A DNA stretch of 64,000 nucleotides from Sedimentibacter sp. MB31-C6. GTDB taxonomy: Bacteria; Bacillota; Clostridia; Tissierellales; Sedimentibacteraceae. Within the stretch, counting starts at the first letter, position 1; every line of letters starts with the position of its first letter. Both the position numbers and the translations under genes were made by a program. Under the pieces are notes generated by a model. The model was not told the DNA's origin, searched no databases, and worked only from the letters and a program-made list of their open reading frames with translations. Below, in pieces: positions 26,775 through 36,035 of this stretch. Location of the stretch: the NCBI RefSeq assembly GCF_035934735.1, contig NZ_CP142396.1:2666001-2730000 (forward strand). The letters are read 5' to 3'.

Positions 26775-29402
26775 CTAAATTTTATTGTTTAAAGCTGCCT
26801 GAGCTGCAGCTAATCTTGCAACTGGAACCCTAAATGGTGAACATGATACATAGTCTAAACCTGTTTTATGGAAAAATTCAATTGATGCAGGATCTCCTCC
26901 ATGTTCTCCACATACTCCCATATGGAGATGAGATTTAGCTTTTTTTCCAAGTGTAACTGCCATATCTACCAATTTACCTACACCTGCTTGATCGATGCTT
27001 TGGAATGGATCTTGTTCAAGGATACCAACTTCTCTATAAGCTGATATAAATTTACCAGCATCATCTCTTGAGTATCCAAAAGTCATTTGTGTTAAGTCGT
27101 TAGTACCAAAGGAGTAAAAATCTGCTACTTCTGCTATTTCATCTGCTGTTACACAAGCTCTAGGAATTTCTATCATTGTACCAATTAGATATTCAAGTTT
27201 AGAATTTTTTTCTTCTTTTACTTTTTCTGCAGTTTCCATTATTAACTTTCTAAGTATATTAAGCTCTTCTTTCTTTCCTACTAGAGGAACCATTATTTCT
27301 GGAACTATAGTTATGTTTTCTTCTTTAGATACTTCTATAGCTGCTTCTATAATTGCTCTGGCTTGCATTCTAGCGATTTCTGGATAAGTAATAGCTAGAC
27401 GACAACCTCTATGTCCAAGCATTGGATTGAACTCATGTAAACTATGGATTAAATCCTTTAGTTTTGATATTGGTATATTCATATCTTTAGAAAGTTCTGC
27501 TATGTCTTCTTCATTAGTTGGAATAAATTCATGTAATGGTGGATCTAAAAGTCTTATAGTAACAGGTCTTGGTCCCATAATTTTAAATATTTCCTTAAAA
27601 TCATTTTTCTGCATTGGCAATATTTCTTCTAAGGCTTTTTCTCTTTGTACTATACTATCTGATACAATCATTTTTCTAACAGAGAAGATACGACTTTCCT
27701 TGAAAAACATATGCTCTGTTCTACATAGACCGATGCCTTCAGCTCCAAATTTAACAGCTGTTTCTGAGTCTTTAGGAGTATCAGCATTTGTTCTGATTCC
27801 AAGTTTTCTGAATTCATCTGCCCATTTCATCAATTTGCCAAAATTGCCTGATAGGCTTGGCTCAACTGTGTTTATACTTCCTTTGTATATATTTCCGGTA
27901 CTTCCGTCAAGAGAAATATAATCTCCTTCTTTTAATATATCATCTCCCACGGACATTATTTTTTTAACTTCATCTACGTAAATTGTTTCACAACCAGCTA
28001 CACAACATTTACCCATGCCTCTAGCAACAACAGCTGCATGGGAAGTCATTCCACCTCTTGAGGTTAATATGCCTCGAGCCTTATTCATACCTTCGATATC
28101 TTCAGGCGAAGTTTCTTTTCTAACAAGAATAGTTGCTTCTCCCTTTTCAGAAGCAGCTACGGCATCTTCTGCTGTAAAAAATATTTTTCCAGTTGCAGCT
28201 CCTGGAGATGCTGGTAGACCATTTGCTATTGGAGCAGATTTTTTAATTTCAATAGGATCAAATCGTGGGTGTAAAAGTTGATCAAGAGATTTAGGATCCA
28301 CTCTCATAACAGCTTCTTCTTTAGATATAAGTCCTTCTTCAACCATTTCAACTGCAACTCTTAATGATGATTCTGCAGTTCTTTTCCCTGTTCTAGTTTG
28401 TAATAAATAAAGTTTTCCCTGTTCTATAGTAAATTCTATATCTTGCATATCTCTATAGTGCTGTTCTAAATTATTAGCTGATTCGATGAATTGATCATAT
28501 ATTTCGGGCATTACATCATTCAATTTATCAATCGTTAATGGAGTTCTTATACCAGCTACAACATCTTCACCTTGAGCATTAATTAAGAACTCGCCAAATA
28601 CCCTATTTTCGCCTGTTGACGGGTTACGAGTAAAGGCAACACCTGTCCCAGAAGTGTCTCCCATGTTTCCAAATACCATAGATTGAACATTAACAGCTGT
28701 TCCAATGTCATGAGAAATATCATAAAGATTTCTGTAAGTAATAGCACGAGCATTGTTCCAAGATCTGAAAACTGCTTCTACAGCCATTAAAAGTTGTTTC
28801 TCTGGCTCTAGAGGGAAGTCTGATTTAGTTTCTAATTTATAAATATTCTTGAATTCTTCTACTAAAATTTTCAAATCATCAGTAGTTAATTCTGTATCAT
28901 ATTTATAACCATTTTTTTCTTTTAAGTCATCAAGAGCATAATCAAATTTATACTTAGGTATACCCAAAACAACATCACTGAACATTTGAATAAACCTTCT
29001 ATAACTATCATAGGCGAAACGGCTGTTACCTGTTTTTTTAGTTATTCCTTCTACAGTATTATCATTCAGCCCTAAATTTAAAATAGTATCCATCATTCCT
29101 GGCATTGATATAGCAGCCCCTGAACGAACTGAAACTAATAAAGGATTTTCCACATCACCAAATTTTTTTTCAGTTTGTTTTTCTAACATTTTCAAATTAT
29201 CCTTAATTTGGCTAATTATTTCATCTGTTAATTTTTTTCCTTGTTTATAAAATTCAGTACAAGCTTCTGTTGTAACTGTTAACCCTGGAGGTACCGGTAG
29301 CCCAATATTAGTCATTTCAGATAAATTAGCACCTTTTCCTCCTAATAGATTTTTTTGCGAAGCACTTCCTTCTTTAAATAAGTAAACCCATTTTTTGTTC
29401 AT
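26775..29402 (-). CDS. ppdK: Pyruvate, phosphate dikinase
   Basis: An 875-residue enzyme that interconverts pyruvate, ATP and phosphate with phosphoenolpyruvate, AMP and pyrophosphate. It has an N-terminal ATP-grasp domain (to about 340), a central swivelling domain with the phosphohistidine motif GGMTSHAAVVARGMGK, and a C-terminal TIM barrel with the catalytic Cys in HMGVCGEHGGDP. It lies 13 bases downstream of its regulator gene. The Thr next to the active-site His (TSH) is the known target of that regulator. Central to PEP metabolism in Clostridia. Confidence 0.98.
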   Translation of the reverse strand: MNKKWVYLFKEGSASQKNLLGGKGANLSEMTNIGLPVPPGLTVTTEACTEFYKQGKKLTDEIISQIKDNLKMLEKQTEKKFGDVENPLLVSVRSGAAISMPGMMDTILNLGLNDNTVEGITKKTGNSRFAYDSYRRFIQMFSDVVLGIPKYKFDYALDDLKEKNGYKYDTELTTDDLKILVEEFKNIYKLETKSDFPLEPEKQLLMAVEAVFRSWNNARAITYRNLYDISHDIGTAVNVQSMVFGNMGDTSGTGVAFTRNPSTGENRVFGEFLINAQGEDVVAGIRTPLTIDKLNDVMPEIYDQFIESANNLEQHYRDMQDIEFTIEQGKLYLLQTRTGKRTAESSLRVAVEMVEEGLISKEEAVMRVDPKSLDQLLHPRFDPIEIKKSAPIANGLPASPGAATGKIFFTAEDAVAASEKGEATILVRKETSPEDIEGMNKARGILTSRGGMTSHAAVVARGMGKCCVAGCETIYVDEVKKIMSVGDDILKEGDYISLDGSTGNIYKGSINTVEPSLSGNFGKLMKWADEFRKLGIRTNADTPKDSETAVKFGAEGIGLCRTEHMFFKESRIFSVRKMIVSDSIVQREKALEEILPMQKNDFKEIFKIMGPRPVTIRLLDPPLHEFIPTNEEDIAELSKDMNIPISKLKDLIHSLHEFNPMLGHRGCRLAITYPEIARMQARAIIEAAIEVSKEENITIVPEIMVPLVGKKEELNILRKLIMETAEKVKEEKNSKLEYLIGTMIEIPRACVTADEIAEVADFYSFGTNDLTQMTFGYSRDDAGKFISAYREVGILEQDPFQSIDQAGVGKLVDMAVTLGKKAKSHLHMGVCGEHGGDPASIEFFHKTGLDYVSCSPFRVPVARLAAAQAALNNKI

Positions 29403-29415
29403 TTTTGTCCTCCTA

Positions 29416-30234
29416 TTATTTATGTATGTTTTTTGATATAATTGATGTAATTATGCTTGCAGTTTCTTCGATAGCTTTAGTTGAAACATTTATCACTGGG
29501 CATCGAAGTTTTGCAAAAATCTCATGTGCGAAATCTAATTCAGTTAATATTCTATCCATATTTGCGTATGTAGAATAAGATTTTAATCCTAACTCCTTTA
29601 ATCTTTCAAGGCGGATAGTGTTAAGAGTTTGGGGGTCATTAGTAAGTCCAATAATTTTTTTTGATGAAATTTCAAATAGTTCTTTTGGAGCCTCAACTTC
29701 TGGTACTAATGGGATATTAGCTACCTTATAATTCCTATAAGCAAGATACATGCTTAGAGGTGTTTTTGAAGTTCTAGAAATCCCCAATAATACAATATCT
29801 GCTTTTAATATGCCCCTAGGATCTTTTCCATCATCATATTTAACGGCAAATTCAACTGCTTGAACTTTTTCAAAATATTCATCGTCCATTTTTCTATTAA
29901 GACCAATTTCTCTTTTAGGTTCTAGCCCGGATAATTGCGATAATTCTTTAATTATTGGACCTAGAGCATCTATAGCAGGAATATTTTTTTTTGCTGCTTC
30001 ATTAGCCAAATATTCACGGCTTTCTGATTTTACTAGGGTATAGATAATTAAGTTTTTGTGTTCAGATGCATTTTTTATTATATTGTCAATTTGATAATTT
30101 TCTGAAATAAATGGATATCTGTGGATTTCACCTATTAATTGAGGTTTGAATTGAATACTTGCTGCTTTTGCAAGAAGCTCAGCAGTTTCTCCAATTGAAT
30201 CCGACAATACATGGATATGTATTTTTTCAATCAA
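29416..30234 (-). CDS. ppsR: Bifunctional PPDK regulatory kinase/phosphorylase (DUF299)
   Basis: A 272-residue regulator that phosphorylates PPDK with ADP as donor and reactivates it by phosphorolysis. The P-loop GISRTSKTPLSMYLA and the N-terminal IHIHVLSDSIGETAELLAKA are diagnostic. TTG 30234 is chosen: AGGAGTGAT lies 9 bases upstream, whereas the GTG at 30243 overlaps the Shine-Dalgarno sequence. It forms an operon with ppdK. Confidence 0.95.
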   Translation of the reverse strand: MIEKIHIHVLSDSIGETAELLAKAASIQFKPQLIGEIHRYPFISENYQIDNIIKNASEHKNLIIYTLVKSESREYLANEAAKKNIPAIDALGPIIKELSQLSGLEPKREIGLNRKMDDEYFEKVQAVEFAVKYDDGKDPRGILKADIVLLGISRTSKTPLSMYLAYRNYKVANIPLVPEVEAPKELFEISSKKIIGLTNDPQTLNTIRLERLKELGLKSYSTYANMDRILTELDFAHEIFAKLRCPVINVSTKAIEETASIITSIISKNIHK

Positions 30235-30359
30235 TATAATCACTCCTAATTTTTAAATAGTGTAACACAATTAATAATATTGCTTATATATTATAATATA
30301 TTTAAGGAGATGTACAGAAATATTTTTTAAATTTTCAAAAAATATAAAAGTAATTAATT

Positions 30360-30388
30360 TTGACATATGTATTTAAACAATATATAAT
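30360..30388 (+). promoter_or_regulatory. Consensus sigma-A promoter of dxs
   Basis: TTGACA (30360-30365) and TATAAT (30383-30388), both perfect, are 17 bases apart and 51 bases before the dxs ATG. Confidence 0.85.
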
Positions 30389-30439
30389 TGTAAATACAAA
30401 ATTTAGTTATATATAATAGCATATAGTATGAGAGGGATA

Positions 30440-32311
30440 ATGGAATATTTAGAGAAAATAAAATCACCAAATGATTTAAGAAGATTAAATACAAATGAAT
30501 TGAATATATTATGTAAAGAAATAAGAAGTTTTTTAATAGAGAGTGTTTCGAAAACAGGAGGACATATTGCATCTAATTTAGGAGTAGTGGAGCTGACGGT
30601 GGCATTACATTATGGATTCAATACTCCAAATGATAAAATTATTTGGGATGTTGGACATCAATCTTATATACATAAAATTTTAACTGGAAGAAAAAGTAAA
30701 ATGAAAACTTTAAGACAATTAAATGGTTTAAGTGGTTTTCCAAAAAGATCTGAGAGCATATATGATGTTTTTGATACTGGCCATAGTAGTACTTCAATTT
30801 CAGCAGCTATCGGTATTGCTAGAGCGAGGGATTTAAAAAAAGAATCGTACGAAGTAGTTTCAGTTATAGGTGATGGAGCATTAACAGGAGGAATGGCTTT
30901 TGAAGCATTAAATGATATTGGTAGAAGTAATACGAAGTTAATTGTAGTACTAAATGATAATGAGATGTCAATTTCTCCTAATGTAGGTGGAGTATCTCAT
31001 TATTTAAGTAAATTAAGAACAGAGCCAAAGTATTTATCAACTAAAAGAGATGTTGAAAAGTTACTAGATAGTATGCCGATTGGTGGAAAAGGATTGAAGA
31101 AATTGTTAAAGAGAGCAAAAGATGGAATTAAACAAATGGTAATCACTGGAATGCTCTTTGAAGAAATTGGGTTAACATATATGGGTCCAATTGATGGTCA
31201 TAATATGAATGAACTATTAGAAACATTTAATACTTCTAAAAATATTGATGGACCATTATTAATACATGTAATTACAAAAAAAGGTAAAGGATATAAATTT
31301 GCTGAATATAATCCAGATAAGTATCATAGTGTTTCACCTTTTGATATAAGTACAGGACAAAGTTTAAATAAATCATCACTCCCAACATATTCAGATGTAT
31401 TTGGTAGAAAACTTTGCGAAATAGCTGAAAAAAATGATAGCACAATTGCAATAACAGCGGCTATGACTGATGGAACTGGGTTAACTGAGTTTTCAAAGAA
31501 ATTCCCGAATAGAATTTTTGATGTAGGTATTGCAGAACAACATGCAATAACAATGGCTGCTGGTTTAGCTGCAAATGGAATGATTCCAGTTGTAGCATTG
31601 TATTCATCTTTTTTACAAAGAGCTTTCGATCAAGTGATACATGATGTTGCATTGCAAAATTTACATGTTGTAATTGCTATAGACAGAGCGGGACTAGTAG
31701 GAAATGATGGAGAAACTCATCAGGGTATTTTTGACACGGCGTTTTTATACCAAATACCTAATATGATAGTTATGACTCCTGCTGATAATACTGAACTTGA
31801 AAATATGCTGGAGTTTGCAATTAATAATTACAATGGGCCAATAGCATTACGATATCCTAGAGGATATAGTAAAATCAATATAAAAGGTAGTGAAACTAAA
31901 ATAGAATTAGGCAAAGGTGTAATAGTTGAGGAAGGTAGTGATATTTCAATTATTACATGTGGCAAGATGGTTAATACAGCTGTAGAAGTCAGTAAAATAT
32001 TAAAGGAAAAAGGGATAAAACCAGAGATAATCAATTTAAGATTTATTAAACCATTAGACACAAATTTAATATTAACTTCAGTAAGTAAAACTAATTTAGC
32101 TGTTATAATTGATGAAGCACCATTTAGCGGGTCTATTTCAATGTATATTAAACCTTTATTGTCAAATCCAGAAGAAGTTATAATAAAAACTTTACCTGAT
32201 GAATTTATAAAACAAGGTTCAATTGATGAGTTGCTAAAACAAAATATGCTTGATGCTGAAAGTATAGCTAAAGATATAATAGATTTTTTAAGTAAGAAAC
32301 CTTTACTATAA
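30440..32311 (+). CDS. dxs: 1-deoxy-D-xylulose-5-phosphate synthase
   Basis: A 623-residue thiamine-diphosphate enzyme, first step of the MEP isoprenoid pathway. The catalytic His is in SKTGGHIASNLGVVELT, the ThDP motif is GDGALTGGMAFEALN...NDNEMSIS, and the transketolase pyrimidine and C-terminal domains are complete (DRAGLVGNDGETHQG, IALRYPRG). ATG 30440 follows GAGGG; ATG 30428 has no ribosome binding site. The usual clostridial followers tlyA and nadK are absent here. Confidence 0.97.
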   Translation: MEYLEKIKSPNDLRRLNTNELNILCKEIRSFLIESVSKTGGHIASNLGVVELTVALHYGFNTPNDKIIWDVGHQSYIHKILTGRKSKMKTLRQLNGLSGFPKRSESIYDVFDTGHSSTSISAAIGIARARDLKKESYEVVSVIGDGALTGGMAFEALNDIGRSNTKLIVVLNDNEMSISPNVGGVSHYLSKLRTEPKYLSTKRDVEKLLDSMPIGGKGLKKLLKRAKDGIKQMVITGMLFEEIGLTYMGPIDGHNMNELLETFNTSKNIDGPLLIHVITKKGKGYKFAEYNPDKYHSVSPFDISTGQSLNKSSLPTYSDVFGRKLCEIAEKNDSTIAITAAMTDGTGLTEFSKKFPNRIFDVGIAEQHAITMAAGLAANGMIPVVALYSSFLQRAFDQVIHDVALQNLHVVIAIDRAGLVGNDGETHQGIFDTAFLYQIPNMIVMTPADNTELENMLEFAINNYNGPIALRYPRGYSKINIKGSETKIELGKGVIVEEGSDISIITCGKMVNTAVEVSKILKEKGIKPEIINLRFIKPLDTNLILTSVSKTNLAVIIDEAPFSGSISMYIKPLLSNPEEVIIKTLPDEFIKQGSIDELLKQNMLDAESIAKDIIDFLSKKPLL

Positions 32312-32327
32312 AAGTATAAGGAGAAGT

Positions 32328-32432
32328 ATGTATAATTTTGATGAAGTTATAGACATAAAAAAAATAGTTTTTAAAAAAGTTCTGTTCAAATATAGCAGGA
32401 TTTTTTTATTAAGAAGTTTAGATACAATTTGA
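32328..32432 (+). pseudogene. 34-codon remnant resembling the start of a PatB/MalY aminotransferase
   Basis: AAGGAG (32318-32323) precedes an ATG opening MYNFDEVIDIKK, which resembles the NFDEIIDR opening of PatB/MalY C-S lyases. The frame then turns into lysine- and phenylalanine-rich sequence and stops at 32432. No further aminotransferase sequence was found downstream to 32620. It is probably a truncated relic that kept its translation start, or else an unrelated small peptide. Confidence 0.35.
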
Positions 32433-32620
32433 TAAATTTTTATAAAAAATTAAAAATATGTATTAAAATATGTTATTTACTATTGATATTTTAAGGATTC
32501 TATTTTAATATAAATATATATAAATAATAACTTAATAATAATTTATTATATTATGGTTAATTATATTTCAAATTGTTTAATATTGTGCAATAAAATCAAA
32601 ATAAAAAGGGGATTTGATTT
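32433..32620. other. AT-rich intergenic stretch without recognised feature
   Basis: Very AT-rich sequence between the remnant and zapA. No ORF, RNA gene or clear hairpin was seen. It presumably holds the zapA promoter. Confidence 0.5.
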
Positions 32621-33700
32621 ATGAATAAAGTAGATATAACTATTAATGATAAAAAATATGGTGTAACAACAGATGAAAGTCCCGAATATGTTAAAAAAAT
32701 TGAAACAATTCTAAATGAGCAAATAAGTTTAATAACTAATTCTAAAAAAAAATTCAATGAAATAGATAAATTAATTTTATCTTCATTTGTTATTATTGAT
32801 AAATATGTGAAATTAACTGATGAAGTTACTGAATACAAAAATGAGACATATAAGGAAATACAAAGTTTAAATGAAGATAAGAATAAGGCTGTTTTAGAAA
32901 AGAAAGAAATTCAAGAGAAATTAAATGAAATAAATTCAGAAAAAGAAAGATATAGAGAAAAACTTTTAGTTAGAGATAATGATAGAGACTATCTTAACAC
33001 TCAAATAGTTAAGCTTCAAGAAAAAATTGACGAACAAGACCAGCAGCTTTTAAAAAGTGAAATATTAATTAATGAATTAAAAAATAAAAATGAAGAACTT
33101 GATGAAATATGTGATAATCTTACTAAAGAAAGAGAAAATTTCACAAAAGAAATAAGTTTTATGAATAATACAAAAAGCAGCTTAAATGGTAGAATTTCTA
33201 AATTGCAGCTAAAACTTAATGAAAGAGAAGAACATGTAGGACAGTTAGAAAAGACAATTAAAGAACTAAAGAAAGTTAGTGAAGATAAACAACAGCAATT
33301 AGATAATTACAATGAAGAACAACATAGAATCAACTTACTAATAGAATCTAAACAAAAAGATATTGAATCATTAAACAATAAAATAAATTCGATGCAAATT
33401 AAATTGAATGAGAAAGATGAAATATTAATAGGAAAGGATAAATTGATAAAAGATCTAAAAGATAGTAATGAAGAGATTAAGAATAAATATGAAAATATCA
33501 ATGAAGAAAAAGAAAAATATCTTGAAGAACTTTTAATGATGAACAGTGATAAAGAAAGTATGATTAATAATTTAAATGAATTACAAGATAAGTTAAATAG
33601 AAGGGAAACTGAAAATTTTCAAAATCAATTGGAAATAAACAAACTAAAGAAAGAAAATAATGAATTATTGGAGATTCTTGATAGAGAAACTTCTGTTTAA
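32621..33700 (+). CDS. zapA: ZapA-like cell division protein with long coiled-coil extension
   Basis: A 359-residue protein. Residues 1-75 match ZapA, the FtsZ-ring-associated factor (DITINDKKYGVTTDESPEYVKK and the LSSFVIIDKYVKLTDE helix). From about 70 to 355 it is an uninterrupted heptad-rich coiled coil of Glu, Lys, Asn and Leu. ZapA is normally about 85-110 residues, so this is a large extension. The gene precedes U32 and mutS2, near the usual zapA-mutS2 location. Ribosome binding site AAAAGGGG. Confidence 0.8.
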   Translation: MNKVDITINDKKYGVTTDESPEYVKKIETILNEQISLITNSKKKFNEIDKLILSSFVIIDKYVKLTDEVTEYKNETYKEIQSLNEDKNKAVLEKKEIQEKLNEINSEKERYREKLLVRDNDRDYLNTQIVKLQEKIDEQDQQLLKSEILINELKNKNEELDEICDNLTKERENFTKEISFMNNTKSSLNGRISKLQLKLNEREEHVGQLEKTIKELKKVSEDKQQQLDNYNEEQHRINLLIESKQKDIESLNNKINSMQIKLNEKDEILIGKDKLIKDLKDSNEEIKNKYENINEEKEKYLEELLMMNSDKESMINNLNELQDKLNRRETENFQNQLEINKLKKENNELLEILDRETSV

Positions 33701-33720
33701 TTGTACACATCTAATAAATT

Positions 33721-33743
33721 GAACGCTTATTGCGTTCTTTTTT
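33721..33743 (+). terminator. Rho-independent terminator after zapA
   Basis: GAACGC (33721-33726) pairs with GCGTTC (33732-33737), followed by six T. Confidence 0.85.
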
Positions 33744-33763
33744 AAAAGAAAATAGGAGAAAAT

Positions 33764-35953
33764 ATGGAAAGAAAAGTAGAACTTTTAGCTCCTGCAGGCA
33801 GTATTGAATCTTTTTATGCAGCAGTAAACAGTGGAGCAGATTCTGTATATCTTGGCGGTAAAAATTTTAATGCTAGATATAATTCACAAAATTTTAATGA
33901 TGAAGAAATGAAACATATTATACAATATGCACACAATAAAAATGTAAAAGTGTATGTTACCTTAAATATTATTTTAAAAGATTCAGAAATAGCAAAGGTA
34001 TTAAATTATGCTGTATACTTGTATGAAAATGATGTAGATGCAGTTATTGTACAAGATTTAGGTTTGTTATATTTAATTAATAAACATATTCCTCATTTAC
34101 CTGTTAATATTAGCACTCAATCTGTAGTATATGATGAATTTGGTGTTAAATTTTTCGAAAAATATAATGTAGATAAAGTTATAATGGCAAGAGAACTGTC
34201 TCTTAAACAACTTAAGGAAATTGCAAAAAATACTGATGCTAGTTTAGAAGTGTTCATACATGGAGCTTTATGTGCGTGTTATTCAGGTCAATGCTATATG
34301 AGTAGTTTTTTAGGAGGTAGAAGCGGCAATAGAGGTAAATGTGCACAGCCTTGTAGATTAAACTATAGCTTTTACGATAAGGAAAATAAAACTATTGAAT
34401 CAGATTATGAAGCAATTCCTGTTTTGAGTATGAAAGATTTTATTGGAGGAGAAACTGTAGTTGAATTAATAGAAGCAGGTATCACTACATTTAAAATAGA
34501 AGGAAGAATGAAAGGACCTGAGTATACATCTTCAGTTGTTGAATACTATAGAAAAATAATTGACAACTGTATTTCAGGAGATAAAATTAAAAAAGATGAA
34601 GTTATTGAATTAGAAAAAAGAGCAATATCTACATTTAGTAGAGGATATACTAATGGGTATCTGATGCCTAGTATAAAAGATGATATGTTTGCTAGAACCA
34701 GTTCTGGCATTAAAGGTGATAATATAGATATAATAGTTGATGAAGTTAAGGACAAAACTAAGGAGTTTTCTTTTTATAGAAGAAGAAAAATAGATTTTAA
34801 AATAAATCTTAAAATTGGCGAAAGAGCTATATTAACTGCATATGACGACAGTAATACTGTAACAGTATATAGTGAAGATGTTTGTGAATTAAGCTTAAAA
34901 AACCCAGCGACAGATATACTTATTAGGGAACAACTTGGCAAGCTGGGAAATACTATTTATAATCTAGGAAATATAGAGATAGTTAAGGATGACAATGTAT
35001 TTATAAAGAAAAGTACGTTGAATCATATGAGACGAGAATCAACAGAAGAACTTTATAGTAAAAAGGCAGTTGTTTATAATAGGCAATTAATGGGCGAAAT
35101 ATCTAATGAAGATATATTTGATTTTAATAAAAATATTAGAAAGAAAAAACCAACTATAAGTTTAAAAATAAATAGTAATGAAGAATTTCATATAATTGAT
35201 AAAATTAAAATGAAAAGAGTATATTTTCCTTATGATTTAGACTTAGATGCTATTAAAAAGCTTGATGGTATTGAAAAATATTTATGGATTCCTAACATAG
35301 TCTCAAAAAATCAATATAATATTTTTAAAGAAAAAATAAATTATTATGAAGAAATATTTGATGGTGTTTGTGTTAATAACATAGGAAGTTTATATTTTTT
35401 TAAAGAATATAGTAATCTAAAAATACACTGTGGTTCATTTTTCAATATAATTAACTCTTTTTCGGCACAACTTATAAAAGAAATTGGGATTGAGAGTTTT
35501 TCATATTCCTTTGAAGCTAATATTAAAGATATTGGTAGTATTAAGAATAACATAGATATAGAATCAGAGATAGTAGTCTATGCTTATGTTCAATTAATGG
35601 TTATGAAAAATTGTCCAATGTCAATTGTGAGGAATTGTAAAAATTCAGAAGATTGTAATACATGTAATTATAACACTAAATATGCTTTAAAGGATAGAAA
35701 AGGTGTTTATTTTAATATTGAAAGGAAAAATCGCTTAACCAATATATATAACAGTGTACCTCTTACATTAATTGATAAAACTTATGATTTTGTTAGAATG
35801 GGAATAAAGTATTTTTATGTTGATACAAAATGGGAGGACAATATCGAAGACATAATTGATGCTTTATATTGTGAAATAAATGGTATACAAACAGAAAAAG
35901 TTTTAAATGAAAATAAATTTACTCGAGGTCATTATTTAAAGAATATATTGTAA
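33764..35953 (+). CDS. Peptidase U32 family protein
   Basis: A 729-residue member of the U32 family (YhbU/YrrO/RlhA group). The N-terminal barrel contains ELLAPAGSIESFYAAVNSGA and the signature EVFIHGALCACYSGQCYMSS with GKCAQPCR, whose cysteines bind a metal cluster in relatives. A long C-terminal extension (about 390-729) includes the DUF3656-like region and a second cysteine group, CPMSIVRNCKNSEDCNTC. Members take part in tRNA or rRNA hydroxylation or were described as collagenases; the substrate here is not known. Confidence 0.9.
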   Translation: MERKVELLAPAGSIESFYAAVNSGADSVYLGGKNFNARYNSQNFNDEEMKHIIQYAHNKNVKVYVTLNIILKDSEIAKVLNYAVYLYENDVDAVIVQDLGLLYLINKHIPHLPVNISTQSVVYDEFGVKFFEKYNVDKVIMARELSLKQLKEIAKNTDASLEVFIHGALCACYSGQCYMSSFLGGRSGNRGKCAQPCRLNYSFYDKENKTIESDYEAIPVLSMKDFIGGETVVELIEAGITTFKIEGRMKGPEYTSSVVEYYRKIIDNCISGDKIKKDEVIELEKRAISTFSRGYTNGYLMPSIKDDMFARTSSGIKGDNIDIIVDEVKDKTKEFSFYRRRKIDFKINLKIGERAILTAYDDSNTVTVYSEDVCELSLKNPATDILIREQLGKLGNTIYNLGNIEIVKDDNVFIKKSTLNHMRRESTEELYSKKAVVYNRQLMGEISNEDIFDFNKNIRKKKPTISLKINSNEEFHIIDKIKMKRVYFPYDLDLDAIKKLDGIEKYLWIPNIVSKNQYNIFKEKINYYEEIFDGVCVNNIGSLYFFKEYSNLKIHCGSFFNIINSFSAQLIKEIGIESFSYSFEANIKDIGSIKNNIDIESEIVVYAYVQLMVMKNCPMSIVRNCKNSEDCNTCNYNTKYALKDRKGVYFNIERKNRLTNIYNSVPLTLIDKTYDFVRMGIKYFYVDTKWEDNIEDIIDALYCEINGIQTEKVLNENKFTRGHYLKNIL

Positions 35954-36035
35954 CATAGATGAACGTGTATTTACGTAGCTATGGCATCTTGTTCAGAAAG
36001 AAAGTTCAAGATGATTATTGAGAGGAAGAAGTTAT

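Noticed and set aside
35954-36035. CATCTTG/CAAGATG hairpin before mutS2 as a terminator
   Set aside because: The stem is only 7 bp with a long loop and no T-run.
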